This document shows positions 24,458 to 34,460 of a stretch of DNA of 64,000 nucleotides, in pieces. Positions within the stretch are counted from its first letter, which is position 1; every line of letters starts with the position of its first letter. A model generated the notes under the pieces. It was not told where the DNA came from and did not search any database. It saw only the letters and a list, made by a program, of their open reading frames with translations. Source of the stretch: Astropecten irregularis (Eukaryota > Echinodermata > Asteroidea > Paxillosida > Astropectinidae); assembly GCA_963971285.1 (NCBI GenBank), contig OZ020248.1:9858001-9922000 (forward strand), written 5' to 3'. Made by a program: the position numbers and the translations under genes.

Positions 24458-27072
24458 ATTTCTTGAATCCATTCTAAAATAGCGGGTATCAAAGTAGATG
24501 CTTTTGGCTATGGTTTGGAAGTAGATACTCTTGTTTTGAACAAGAAACAGAGATTCAGCTTCAATGAAAAGTCACAACCTATATTTTCAGCATATGGATG
24601 ACAGCAACGAAGCCAGGGTCTGAGCTGGAGCCTGGAGCTTTCAGTACAAACACTGAAACAAGATGGTCTCATCACAGTACAAACAGGACTGGAAGATGCG
24701 CAAAGCGTGCAGAAACTTAATAAGTTCCTCCACCCCAGTGACGCTTATTCGTCAAATTTAAACAAGACCAACATCACCAGTTGGCTTGGTTGTCGGAATC
24801 GTGTAGTGTAACGGCTGTAGGCAGTTTTCGCCACTCAAAGCCGGACCAAGGATATCACCTTAAAATAAAACACGTTTCAAACAGTTTTTGTTTCAAAGTA
24901 TTTACAATTTCTCTCAGTCAAAACTTGGGCCTCAGTCAGGCTATATCCAAAACACCATTATTTACAACGTAATTTCAACAAATCAATTAACAGTATTTGA
25001 CACGGTCAAGCATAGTTAATCCTGAAACCCCAAGGTATTTTGCAATTAATCAAATCGTTCACAACTCAGTAATTTGATTAGATTTATCTTGAGAATGTTT
25101 ATGTATCCAAATGGATACTTTCAAGCACTTAGTTTGAATTTCACTAAAATGTGAAGTGGTCTCAGACAAAATGACAGCCAGGTTTCTTTTTGTGATTGCA
25201 CGAAACACAGGAAGGCACGGTCCAGCTCGGCCGCCTCTCTGCGCAGTCGCACCAGCGAGGAGCAGACAGCCGGCTTCAGGGAGGAGAATGAGACCAAGGG
25301 CATGGCCAACGGCAGCGTCCGGTCCCTGCCTGAGACTAAGAGGAAGACCAAGGCGGCACAAGGAGGCGCTGCACAGAGCGATGTGGTGGTAAGCAACTCA
25401 CTGCTTTTTCAAACTAATCAGTCAATCAGTGGGAGCATGCGCTGCGGTAGCGCGTTGCTGCATTTACCTTCGAGCTGTACTCCTTTGGTCTTGTGATGGC
25501 CATCCCCCAGGCAGCCATGAGACCCATCCCCATCTCAGCAAAATAACGATCCATCTGACACAACCACGTGTCATGTGGACGCCCTACCCATGGAGTCCTA
25601 CCATTAGGTTCTCTCATAGAGAGAATCCGCCCGGGAGGTGATCACTCGCAGGGAATCTAGCCACATGACCGTACAGTCACATCTTCCACTCACGTATCAT
25701 GCAGGTAATAGGTCTCATCTGACAAGGTTTTTCTGCAGAATGCATTTGACAGCGCATTAGCAAAAAATAATCACAGTTACCCTACCGATTCGTCGCTAAC
25801 AGAAAATCTTGCTTACGGATACCATGAAATAGATTTCACGCAAAGCAGTAAGCCGTAAGCACAAAAACAGGTCGTAACAAATTCCATGAAATTGGGCCCT
25901 GATGATGGATACCCTGTATCACAACTATTATGCCTCCTGAAGGAAAACTCTTGTCATCCCTCACTAAGGCGAACTCTTGTCATTCCTTTTACCTCCCTCT
26001 CCCGCCTCCCCCTTCCCCCCACAGGAGCTGTTTCAGCAGACTGACCCTAAGCCAGCCATGCCGCCCCCACTGGTCCTGAGGGAGACCCCTCCCAGCTCGG
26101 CCTCGGCCGACAGCCGCAGCAGCGTAGCCACACCGCAGAACATTGTCCTTGACGGCTCAGCTGCCAGCTGTGAGCCAGCAGGGGCTCAAGGTCCGACTGA
26201 GGCCAAGACGGTAGACAGGCTGGTGGTGCAAGGACTGCAGGAGACGGCCATCGATGACTGTAAGTTCATTTTTATAGCAGGCAGTGTTGGAGTTGAATCC
26301 GGGGCTGAGTCCGAGTACATTGTTGACGAGTCCAAGTCCAGGGTATCAAATATGAGTATCGTGCATTATTTTGAGGTTGAGAATAGGGCTGAGTCCGAGT
26401 CCACATTGGAGTACATGCCCAATACCAATGCACAGTGCCAAGAAATGCAGTTTGTTTCATGAAGATGTTTGGACATTGTGCCACTCTTCTGATAAATTCT
26501 TGTTTTACTGACTTGAATACAACTTGAGTACATGCAAGTTCTTGTCCCGTACTTGATGAAAAGTACTCAAAAAAAAATATGTACTTGGCCAATACTCAAT
26601 GAAAAATAATCACAAATGTACTCGAGTACGACTACTCCATGACTGTCTCTATGATGACAGTTTGATTGAACTTTTAGGAAGAATACTTAGAGCCTATCAA
26701 GCTTATTAAGTAAGATCGGAACAGCTCTGTGTTCGTCCATGAACACTTAAATGTCTAGTTATGACTTCTTTTCCTTTTTTTTGTGCATGCCCAATTACTT
26801 CAGATGTTGACAACAACCCGGCGGCGTCGGTGATGTATGACGAAGCGGACGAGCCCCAGCAGCTGGAGGTGTCGCAGACCAGCAGTACCTTCAGCTGCGC
26901 CATGACCGACCTGGAGCTGCCCGGCACTCCCCAGCAGAGCACCCTGAACAACACGCTGGGCAATCGGGACAGCCAGGCTAGCTACAGCAGCACAGGCAGC
27001 ACACGTCAGCTGCTGTCTACTACGCCCAGCAACATCCAACTGGAGGAGGAGATTCATGAGCAGATGGTGTAA
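13989..27072 (+). CDS. MGRN1: E3 ubiquitin ligase MGRN1/RNF157 homologue
   Basis: There are 14 coding exons: 13989-14076, 16079-16197, 17668-17768, 18164-18283, 18668-18785, 19207-19437, 20291-20408, 21580-21627, 22836-22909, 23810-23900, 24283-24346, 25211-25388, 26025-26259 and 26804-27072 (stop TAA). They sum to 1,854 bases (617 aa), in frame at every junction. The start MGGLTS fits an N-myristoylation signal (Gly2, Ser6), as expected for this family. Next come SAYRYPPK, SLVNIRKDS, EFTFDA and KPLKQKQMVDGV (substrate-binding half). The RING is at about residues 274-312: CVIC, PCRHLCLC, CPIC, then FRALLQIRA. The tail is Ser/Pro/acidic-rich and poorly conserved. MGRN1 ligases ubiquitinate endosomal and membrane targets (TSG101, melanocortin receptors in mammals). 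No P[ST]AP TSG101-binding motif is visible here. Introns host many repeats. Confidence 0.96.
15690..15955. repeat. Repeat-like segment in MGRN1 intron 1
   Basis: C-rich sequence ending in AGCTAGATCCGCCCCTG, i.e. CAGGGGCGGATCTAGC on -, a typical terminal word of interspersed non-coding elements. Only one clear copy of the end is in this window, so the family is not resolved. Confidence 0.3.
16968..17517 (+). mobile_element. Internally deleted Penelope-like element
   Basis: The insertion in MGRN1 intron 2 is flanked by identical 16-base direct repeats ACATAGTGAATACATG at 16952-16967 and 17518-17533 (target site duplication). Its left part is a large foldback: about 16968-17080 is the reverse complement of about 17100-17213 (GGTGTTTCCGCAAACC, GAAGTGCGAAAGTA). 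Then follows an open segment (about 17193-17429) with the motif RCRDNNLIPKGLRLK, which resembles the N-terminal region of Penelope-like proteins. A hammerhead-like core and a second terminal repeat copy end the element. No reverse transcriptase or endonuclease is left. Family assignment rests on motif memory. Confidence 0.65.
17429..17460 (+). ncRNA. Hammerhead-ribozyme-like core
   Basis: CTGATGAG is followed by GACTAG, a six-base loop AGCAGG, the exact complement CTAGTC, and then GAAAC. This is the order CUGAUGA - stem II - GAAA of the hammerhead catalytic core, with a perfect 6-bp stem II and one extra G. The terminal repeats of Penelope-like elements are known to carry such motifs, often with a minimal stem III. 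Stems I and III are not convincing by eye, so activity is not claimed. Confidence 0.55.
17815..18055. repeat. Foldback remnant and tRNA-like half element in MGRN1 intron 3
   Basis: About 17819-17895 is a short inverted repeat (TTGCGTAACTTGCGCAAC). From about 17928 follows GTGAACAAAGGAAAATTGAC and GGAGCGGGATTTGAACCGG, the outer arm of the tRNA-like foldback family seen at 38640, 44675 and 55735. Confidence 0.5.
19500..19727. mobile_element. MITE family C copy
   Basis: It is palindromic at the ends: CTGCTTAGCACAAAA at left and TATGCTAAGCAGCTCCATG plus AAATTGGCC at right. Members recur at 22019, 28731, 37432 and 46070. Lies in MGRN1 intron 6, about 60 bases after the exon 6 donor. Confidence 0.6.
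20437..20797. mobile_element. Foldback element with CCAGTG arms
   Basis: Arms GCCTTGTCCGCACTGGATTT (left) and AAAAGTCCAGTGCAGACAGG (right) are imperfect inverted repeats. Two further inner copies of the CACTGGA/CACTTGGA arm are present. It is non-coding, in MGRN1 intron 7. Confidence 0.5.
21292..21465. mobile_element. MITE family B left-half fragment
   Basis: TTAA-AGGTTTAATACAGGATTGG start, TGTCTGATCAAACATGTACA, GAGCTCAATCGGACATCTGA, then loss of homology. Lies in MGRN1 intron 7 upstream of the 48-base exon 8. Confidence 0.6.
22019..22243. mobile_element. MITE family C copy
   Basis: GGGCCAATTTCATGGAGCTC at left and CGTGAAATTGGCCCATGG at right form the inverted ends. Inner TTAGCACAAAA and TTTGTGCTAAGC pair as well. 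Lies in MGRN1 intron 8. Confidence 0.65.
22371..22731. mobile_element. MITE family A copy
   Basis: TTAAAGGTTGTATCATACTT at left, CAACGTATCATATTACCTTT at right. Interior matches the family (AAAGATGGTGCTGATAGAAA, GATCTTTTCAGGATC, GTTTTTCACTGTTTTCTC). The right TTAA has mutated. MGRN1 intron 8. Confidence 0.7.
23931..24240 (-). mobile_element. tRNA-derived SINE, family 1
   Basis: On - the element starts with GGTTGGTGTAGATGG (box A-like) and has GGATTCGAGTCCAG (box B). It ends at low coordinates in an ATT/TAT-rich tail. A second copy in the same orientation is at 58345-58622. It lies between MGRN1 exons 10 and 11, starting about 30 bases after the exon 10 donor. Confidence 0.65.
24380..24640. 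repeat. MITE family H copy with GGCTCC hexamer expansion
   Basis: About 24394-24460 is a run of GGCTCC/GGCTCT/GGCTCA hexamers. The flanks (TTTCCAAACCTCGGCTC, ATTTCTTGAATCCATTCTAA, TCAATGAAAAGTCACAACC) match the foldback element at 29678-29926, so the microsatellite grew within its terminal arm. MGRN1 intron 11. Confidence 0.6.
26270..26640. repeat. GAGTCCGAGT low-complexity repeat in MGRN1 intron 13
   Basis: Degenerate repeats of GAGTCCGAGT and GAGTACATG, related in style to sequence at 61590-61700. The exon 13 frame reads on into it, but a clean GTAAGT donor after 26259 marks it as intron. Confidence 0.5.
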
Positions 27073-28730
27073 AAGGAGGTTTGTCCAAACCCAAGATTCG
27101 CAATTTACACGTTTTTGAGGGTACGGAAACGGCCTCACCGAGCATGAAAATCATGCATCTTGGCAAAAATTCCATGTGAGTAAAGACCGGTTCATACATC
27201 ACGCAAAATTGTCTAGCAAAGCGTCACAAAGGGAATATTCACACATAGTGCTTGTTACGTCACCAGAAATCGCTTCGCATTGCATTTCGCAGGATGTATG
27301 AACTGGCATGTGGCATGTGGGCTAAAAGTAAAAAAAAATCATCTTGATTGATTCCGGATTGAATGTGGCTCTTGGAACTCAGGGTCCTAAAGAAGACTTC
27401 ACTCATACACTTCCTTCAATGGACCCTTCCGACCTGCCAATCAAACTGCGCGCATTGACCAATAGCACTCCGCATTAATGACGTCACAAAATCCCCGTAT
27501 GTCAGACAAACATTGTCTCACACACGTAGTGTACATGCACGCGCACACGCACATATATACGTTTGCTTGGTTGCAATGTTTGTCTGAGATCTGGTGCTAT
27601 TTTTAGCGCAATTGCGGAGCGCTTTTAGTCAGGTGACCACGAAAGCCTTGGTCAAACTCGGTCACATGCGGTATGTAAAACACACATGTGGATGGGGCTT
27701 AAGAGCAAAGTCGGAATGGTCCATTGCATTGACTGTCAGCCAAATCACTTGACTTGATATAACGGGTGTTCATAAGACATTGGTTTACTTATAGAAGGTT
27801 TGTGTAGTGTTTTACCTTGCTATGATATATTGTGTGCCACAGAAACGTATTTAAAGTTGGCACAGTAAGTAGTAAAGATAACTTGCTTTACTAATTTCTG
27901 TTGTAGTAATTCTTGTGTATGATTTTTGCCTCTATCAAGAGTAAAATGTTTTTATCGAGAACCAGTAGATATTGACTGTGGAGCATACAGGAGGTTGATC
28001 AGAAGTTCCTGTCATGCCTGTACTGTAACCCAGAGGTTGCAGGTTCAAACCCCACTCTATTGTTAAGTTTCTTCTGTTCCTCTTCATTGTGACTCAGTTG
28101 GAGCTTGTAGTTGACTGACTTTTTTTTTCTGCTTTGCTTTTACTGACCTCATTATCAGCCACCACACAATGGTTGAATACCGCCATGCATTAGCACAAAT
28201 TCCAGGCAGAGTGTACTCTATGCACACAGCTGTGTTCAGAACTCACAGTCTGCTCTAAAATGCCGATCTATTCAAATGGGTTTAAAATTTATGTACCACA
28301 ATGAGCAAATTTGTTGAGACAATAAATATTCATTGAACCTCTTGTTCAAGACAGTACCCCCATTCAATGCAATTCAATGGAAATAACAAAGCAATCCTGA
28401 ATATTCTCATGCCATGATGCGAACAGCTATAGATGCTTCCCAGGTAGAAGGGGTTAAGGGTTCGTCTCTTGCTTTGTGAGCCAAAATTATTTGGATTGCC
28501 CCAGCGATCTTTCTGGGTCCATAGTCTGTTTTTAACTACTAGCATAATTGCTTTAATAATTAATAGGAATTGTTGATCATGTTGATTTTAATAGCCGACT
28601 ATCAACCTAGAAATGTTATGTTACCCCAGATATATAGATGTGCGTTGCTTATTATCACCTGTCTAGTGGTCTGGTAACCAGACTCATCGCACTTTTTTTG
28701 TGTGATAATCCTGTATCACTTGTTCAACCA
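27073..28730. other. MGRN1 3' UTR/flank
   Basis: No further coding exon is visible after the MGRN1 stop. The 3' UTR end is not resolved, since several AATAAA words occur (for example near 28321). The region contains the family G element at 27462-27630. Confidence 0.4.
27462..27630. mobile_element. Foldback element family G carrying a CRE-like site
   Basis: Arms TAGCACTCCGCATTA (left) and GCAATTGCGGAGCGCTTT (right) are inverted. The interior holds TGACGTCAC, GTCAGACAAAC, and CAATGTTTGTCTGAGATC. A second copy lies at 33830-33996. Confidence 0.6.
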
Positions 28731-28979
28731 GGGGTCAATTTCATAGAGCTGATTAAACACCAAAATGTGCTTAAGCACCAAAAATCTTGGTAAATAAAAT
28801 CAGTATGCCAGCCAAAGCTCCTTGTGAATGTTATGCTCAGTAAACAATGGCCAAATACAAGTCAAAAGCAATAAACATCACATGATAATTTGGTTGGCAA
28901 TCCTGTTTAATCAAGGAAGACTTATCATGCTTACCGGTATTCAATTTTTGTGCTTAGCAGCTCTATGAAATTAGCCCCA
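28731..28979. mobile_element. MITE family C copy (AAGCACC subtype)
   Basis: GGGGTCAATTTCATAGAGCT at left and AGCTCTATGAAATTAGCCCC at right are near-perfect terminal inverted repeats. The interior matches the copy at 46070 (CCTTGTGAATGTTATGCTCA). Confidence 0.75.
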
Positions 28980-29677
28980 GCTCAAATGATGACTAGTTTT
29001 GTATATAAATGTAAAAAGGGAAGAGAAATAATCAAATAATCTTAACAACAGATATTTAGTGTACAAATATTTTCATCATTATCTTGTCGCGAATAGGCAA
29101 TTTTTTTGTATTTATGAATGATCACTTTTTTTGGCAATCTTTGTAAATGTTTTCTTTTTCATTTTTTTTTCTTTTTAATCTTATGATATTCGGAATGATT
29201 TGTATAGATTTTCCAAGCTTTAGTTCATTTCGGTAAAATCCGGCCGACTTCTTGAATTTGTGTAAATTTGTAATTATATAATATATGTTCTTTTTTAATC
29301 AGTGTATAATAGTGATTGATTATTATACCTAAGACTGCCTGATCCTGCGTTGGAAAACAAGTTGCAAAAATAATCAATAGTTCTGTCTAAATCTGAAAAC
29401 CAAAATTTCATTAATTAACTTCACAAATGCCTATATTTGTATCCTTGTGGAGACATGGCTTTGTTCTTGTGTTCTTATGAACACTCTCTGAAGAGCAGAA
29501 TTGAAATCGCTCCTATTTGAACCAGAATCACTTTCCTGGGTTGAAATTGCAGCTAGCGAACGTCTTTTATACAAAATACTTCTGTTTGCAACAGAGTATA
29601 GTATACTATTCCTTGGAAATTCCTCCTTGTTGATTTAATTCCAAATATCAGTTTTGTGAAAACAGTGTGAGAACTTA

Positions 29678-29926
29678 GGGCCTTTGCCAAACCTCGGCTT
29701 CGGCTCAGGCTCTGGCTTCGTCTCTGTCATCCATATGCTAAAAATATAGGTTGTGGATTTTCATTGAAGCTGAAGCTCTGTTTTCATTTTCAAACCAGAG
29801 AATCTTCTTCCAAACCGCAGCCAAAAGCCTCTATTTTGATACCCGTTATTTCAGAATGGATTCATGAAATGCAACCGGAGCCCGAGTTGGAGCCTGAGCC
29901 AAGGTTTTTTTTGGGGAAAAGGCCCC
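29678..29926. mobile_element. Foldback element family H
   Basis: GGGCCTTTGCCAAACCTCGG at left pairs with AGCCAAGG...AAAAGGCCCC at right. The inner half is also palindromic (GTGGATTTTCATTGAAGC, CTCTATTTTGATACCCG). Partial copies at 24380 and 37072. Confidence 0.65.
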
Positions 29927-30393
29927 TATAGACTTTTAGAATTTCCTTATTGCAACATATTCAAGGTAAATGTGATGTGCTCGGTCTCCAGAAGGCACCA
30001 GAGTTCACAACTCTAATAAAATCAGTTTATTATTGGCACATTTAATTTGGGCGATGTCGGTTTCTCATTTTTGTCCTTTGAAGACCTCAAAATACAAAGC
30101 ATATGAGAGTATTCCTGTAAAATGTCCTCATTATTAGTGTTAATTCAATCATAACTTCTTGGGATGTGTAACAAAATCCTCATTTTTAATGTTGAATATA
30201 AAGCAGTGTAATATTTGAAACTTGTTCATTGGAATAATCATTAGATGTGGATTTTAAAATGATAGGGTTCCTTTGAGGATAGGTTTTTTTTTTTTTCTTC
30301 AGTTTGGCTTAGAAACCGTTATTGCTTCATTGCTGCTGCATCTTGGGTTGTGTACTCACCAGGGAGCAGAGAAAATGGTCTCAGGACGTGTGT

Positions 30394-31152
30394 TTAAAGG
30401 TTTACTGTAATCAAAACTCATATGAAGTTAAATACATCTGTATTGTTATAAAACTCAACCTGAGTGTCTATCATTGTTTGTGCTAAAAGATAGATAAAGG
30501 AGGTATTTCAGACCCATAATTTAACACCTCACTTTTCGTGATGAAAAACCTTGCTTACGTCACAAGCCATGCTGTATTCTGTGGTGCGAGCCTATACTAG
30601 TTCTGTAGGCGACATCACACACTATTAGCCTTTTAGAGGTATGGTGGACAAAATAGGAGGGCACAGTTTGGTTTGGGTAAAATCCTTTGTATTTGACTCA
30701 AAATACCCACTACAAACAGCGCCCTCCTATTGTGTCCGCCATACTTCGAAAAGGCTAATACACGGGTTTACACCTTGGCGGCCATCTTAGATTTTGATCG
30801 CAACTGCAAAGCGAGGAACTTCCACGCATGCGCACTTTTCGAAGTGTAAACCCGTCCATTGTCGAAGACAATACACGGGTTTACACTTTGGCGGTTTTGA
30901 TCGCGACTTCAAAACGAGGCACTATCATGCATGCGCACTTTTCGAAGTGTAAACCCGTGTATTGTTGCGTGGATCGGTTCCAAGGGGGACTTTTTGGGGG
31001 GTGAGGCATACGTGTACTGATTTTGTAACTTTTTGGTCAAAATTAAGCGCATACATAGAAATATAAATTTATATAGCCATGAATTATGTTTTAAGCAATT
31101 GTTTTAGAGCACTTTCACCAATTTCCCACATTTGATTACAGTAAACCTTTAA
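30394..31152. mobile_element. TTAA-flanked foldback element E with nested insertions
   Basis: TTAAAGGTTTACTGTAATC at 30394 and GATTACAGTAAACCTTTAA ending at 31152 are a perfect inverted pair. Inside lie two further foldbacks: about 30624-30761 (TTAGCCTTTTAGAGGTATGG against CCATACTTCGAAAAGGCTAA) and about 30762-30970, which has repeated ACACGGGTTTACAC and GAAGTGTAAACCCGTG units. Confidence 0.7.
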
Positions 31153-31553
31153 CAGCCCCTTGCAACTTGTAACTATTGCAGTGATGAATGGCTCATATTT
31201 GCAATATATAGAATGCTTGTAGCATAATTAGTATTATTATGATTATAACATAATGTTTGTTATTAAATTAATTAAGAATCACAGATTTGCAATTCAATAT
31301 CTATTATTATAATTATGTACACTGGTATAGTGACTTTGATTTTGTTAAGTTAATCATGATGAATAATTGAGAAGAAATAAATAAATTACACACAAATGAA
31401 ATATTGCATCTGATTTTCAGTTCATTTCTTATTATCATTCATTTCTTATTCTTCAATTTCTGTTCACCCAACACAATATTTAAGTTATAGTACTTCATTA
31501 ATTTCAAATCACATGATTTTAATACATTGAAATAGCCGAAGATTACTGTTGTC

Positions 31554-31918
31554 TTAAATGTAGTATCATACTTTGATAAGAGACCAAAACAGAACTGTTC
31601 ATAGATTTACGTATAACTTACAGGGTATGAAGATAGTGATGGTAGAAACATACCGTTAAAATGTTTCCGCCTGAAATGGTGTACTTATCTAGAAATTAGT
31701 AAAACAACGACCGAAAATCTTTTTGATCTTTTAAAAGATCAAAAATAAAAGAGAAAATACTTAAGAAATACTGTGGCTGTTTTTCACTGTTTTCTCAAAA
31801 AGTGGGCATCGTATGGAACTGAAATTTTCACAGATGACTGCGACTTTATCTTCCTTGATATTTTTGCCCATGAGTCTGTACTTCTTTGACAAAAACCAAA
31901 GTATGATACTACCTTTAA
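31554..31918. mobile_element. MITE family A copy, near complete
   Basis: TTAAATGTAGTATCATACTT start, AAAGTATGATACTACCTTTAA end, with TTAA at 31554-31557 and 31915-31918. Interior has GATCTTTTAAAAGATC (perfect palindrome) and GTTTTTCACTGTTTTCTC. Confidence 0.8.
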
Positions 31919-32385
31919 AACAAGAGAAACTCGATAAAAACATAAAAACAAAGCAATACAAAGCAAGGCAATTGCATAAATTTATCACATAACTTGTTTT
32001 GAATACTGTATATTTTGAAAATAAAAGTGAATCATGTCTTAGTTGGCACCATAATTTCACATACATGTAATATAAATTACATTATAATTACACATATATA
32101 ATACTCAAATTTCTTTGCAAAGGATAAGATTACAATATTTTTTTTGATAAGGAATAAACACAATAGAGACAAAAATCCACATTAAAAATCCACAATTACA
32201 TTGTATTGGAATATACACATATCATATCACATAATATTTTACTGCATTAAAATAGTAGATGCTTGATCAACAAAAAAATAATAATACAATGCACATGTAA
32301 ACACATATAACAGTACTCATTCTTAAGTACAAAAAATTGCAAATTTTCTGCCGAGGTAAAACAAACTTAAATTCCTCCACAGTTA

Positions 32386-32752
32386 TTAAAGGTAGTGTCA
32401 TACTTTGGTAGCATACCGAAACAGAAATCTTCACAGATTTACCTATAACTTACAGGGTATGAAGATGGTGATGGTAGAAACATACGGTTAACATTGTTTC
32501 CCGCCTAAAATTATGTATTTATCCAGAAAAGAGTAAAACCAATGACCAAAAACAATTTTGATCTTTCACAGATAAAAGATAATGGTGAAAAGATTTTTTA
32601 AAAATACTGTCGCCGTTTTTCACTGTTTTCAGGAACAAGGGCACGGTATGAACTGGGAATTTCACAGTTGACTGTTACTGTATCTTCCTTGATATTTTTG
32701 CCCATGAATCTGTATTTCTTTGACAAAAACCAAAGTATGATATAACCTTTAA
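32386..32752. mobile_element. MITE family A copy, near complete
   Basis: TTAAAGGTAGTGTCATACT start, AAAGTATGATATAACCTTTAA end, TTAA at both ends. Same orientation as the copy at 31554, about 470 bases away. Confidence 0.8.
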
Positions 32753-33020
32753 GAACTGATCAACAATAGACATCTGAACAGCAGCACATTATGAAGATAT
32801 TAAAACAATCACAGATTGTTGGTTCTCCCAACCAATAATTTCGAAAAAACCCTCAAATTAAAAAACTAAATCATATGAAAGACTCTGAGTAAATATACAA
32901 TTTCCATGCTAAAAATGATTAGAAAAATAAAAAAATCAAAAGAATTAATAAAACTTGTACTGTTGCAAATAATATACAAAAAGCATTCAATGTACAACAA
33001 TGGCATTAATTGAAGTAGTG

Positions 33021-33473
33021 TACAGGGTGTCCCTCCAAAAAATCCAACACTTGTGTCGAGAACTATTATATGAAAATTAAACTGTTAATCACTTCAAGAT
33101 TCACATATGTGATCCAGCTATGTCTTGGCTATCACCATGTAGAATTTGAACAAAACTGGAGCAAAATTTTGTGAAAAAAACTAAGACTGAATTATCCAAC
33201 CTCAAAATCCCAATTTTCATCTTTCTTTCATACACATTATGTGTATTGACCACTATGCGTGGTATCCTTGCAAATTTGTTTGTAAGGAGTACTCTTTCAA
33301 TTGGTCATATTTTCGCCAATTTCACCCATTTTTGCCCAAATATGCTTAATTTCTACATGGTGATAGCCAAGACATAGCTGTATCACATATCTGAATCTTG
33401 AAGTGATAAACACTTTAATGTTAACATAATGGGTCCCGACACAGTATTCCGTTTTTTTCTGGGACACCCTGTA
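33021..33473. mobile_element. Long foldback element with TACAGGGTGTCCC ends
   Basis: TACAGGGTGTCCC at left and GGGACACCCTGTA at right. An inner pair, ATGTCTTGGCTATCACCATG against CATGGTGATAGCCAAGACAT, makes the whole insertion an imperfect hairpin. The 68-codon open frame inside is a by-product of the palindrome. Confidence 0.7.
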
Positions 33474-33829
33474 TATGAAACTGAACTTGGATAATTAAGT
33501 CCATACAAAAAACAGGAAGGAATGTTAAAAAATGGTATAAAAAAGGAACAAAAACAAAAGAAACCCAACACAGACTTGCAAAGTGATTGCTTCATGTTGA
33601 AATGACGAGTCAATACACCGATCCAGTAGGCCACGCCCCCTTGAAAAATTGACCAATCACAACTCGTTATTTAAGGTCCGAAAAATTGCCGCCATTTTGT
33701 CCAACAAAATGTTTTAAAGTATTGTATTCTTTACTGCTCAATTTTGTTTCGTATGTACAAGACAATTCTTTTACAAATTCGAGTTTTATTCTTAACAATG
33801 GTCAAGCGGTGTTTATATTTTCATTGTAA

Positions 33830-33996
33830 TAGCGCTCCGCACTATGACGTCACACAAATGATTTGGCCAGCACGCGCATAATACAAAATCCCCGGATGTC
33901 AGACAAACTTCATGCATGCACACAAGCTCACCCACACACATTTGCAATGTTTGTCTCAGATCCAGTGTGCTATTTTTAGCGCAAGTGCGGAGCGCT
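33830..33996. mobile_element. Foldback element family G
   Basis: AGCGCTCCGCACTATGACGT at left and AAGTGCGGAGCGCT at right. It carries TGACGTCAC, AATCCCCGGATGTCAGAC and CAATGTTTGTCTCAGATC like its partner at 27462. Confidence 0.65.
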
Positions 33997-34460
33997 ATTC
34001 TGACTTTCGATGCCCTGGCTGAGAGGAAATGTACATTTTTTCGCCTTTTGCAAAACCAGAGTCCAACGGAGAGAGGTGCTTTCGGTGGTTGCCGAGAGTG
34101 TACAGCACTTCGTGTGTGGGCGATCGTGACATGTTGTGTGCATGCACGTCGTTGCTTAGACGTTGCTATGGTGGGCGTGGCCTTCTAGATTGGTGTATTG
34201 TGAAAGCAAGCCTAATGTGCTTACATTTGGAGTTGATTAATTGCGTCATTATTTCACATCATTTCGTTGCAATGCTGGAAATTGGACTGGTAGCAACTCC
34301 CCCAGATGGCTATTGGCATTATACCAAGAACGACCACCAGCCAGGTTATGACACTCAGCTTCCACGCCGACCAAACCCTGTATGTACAAATAAAGCCAAC
34401 AGATAAAATGTCAGCCAGACTCTGCATAAAACATTTCTTTATCAGACTAGTGACACAAAA

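Noticed and set aside
26260-26462. Read-through of MGRN1 exon 13 to a stop at 26462
   Set aside because: A perfect GTAAGT donor follows 26259, and exon 14 joins in frame to a tail with its own stop. The extension is a low-complexity repeat.
33171-33377. 68-codon hydrophobic open frame
   Set aside because: It lies within the palindromic element at 33021-33473 and has no known relatives by eye.
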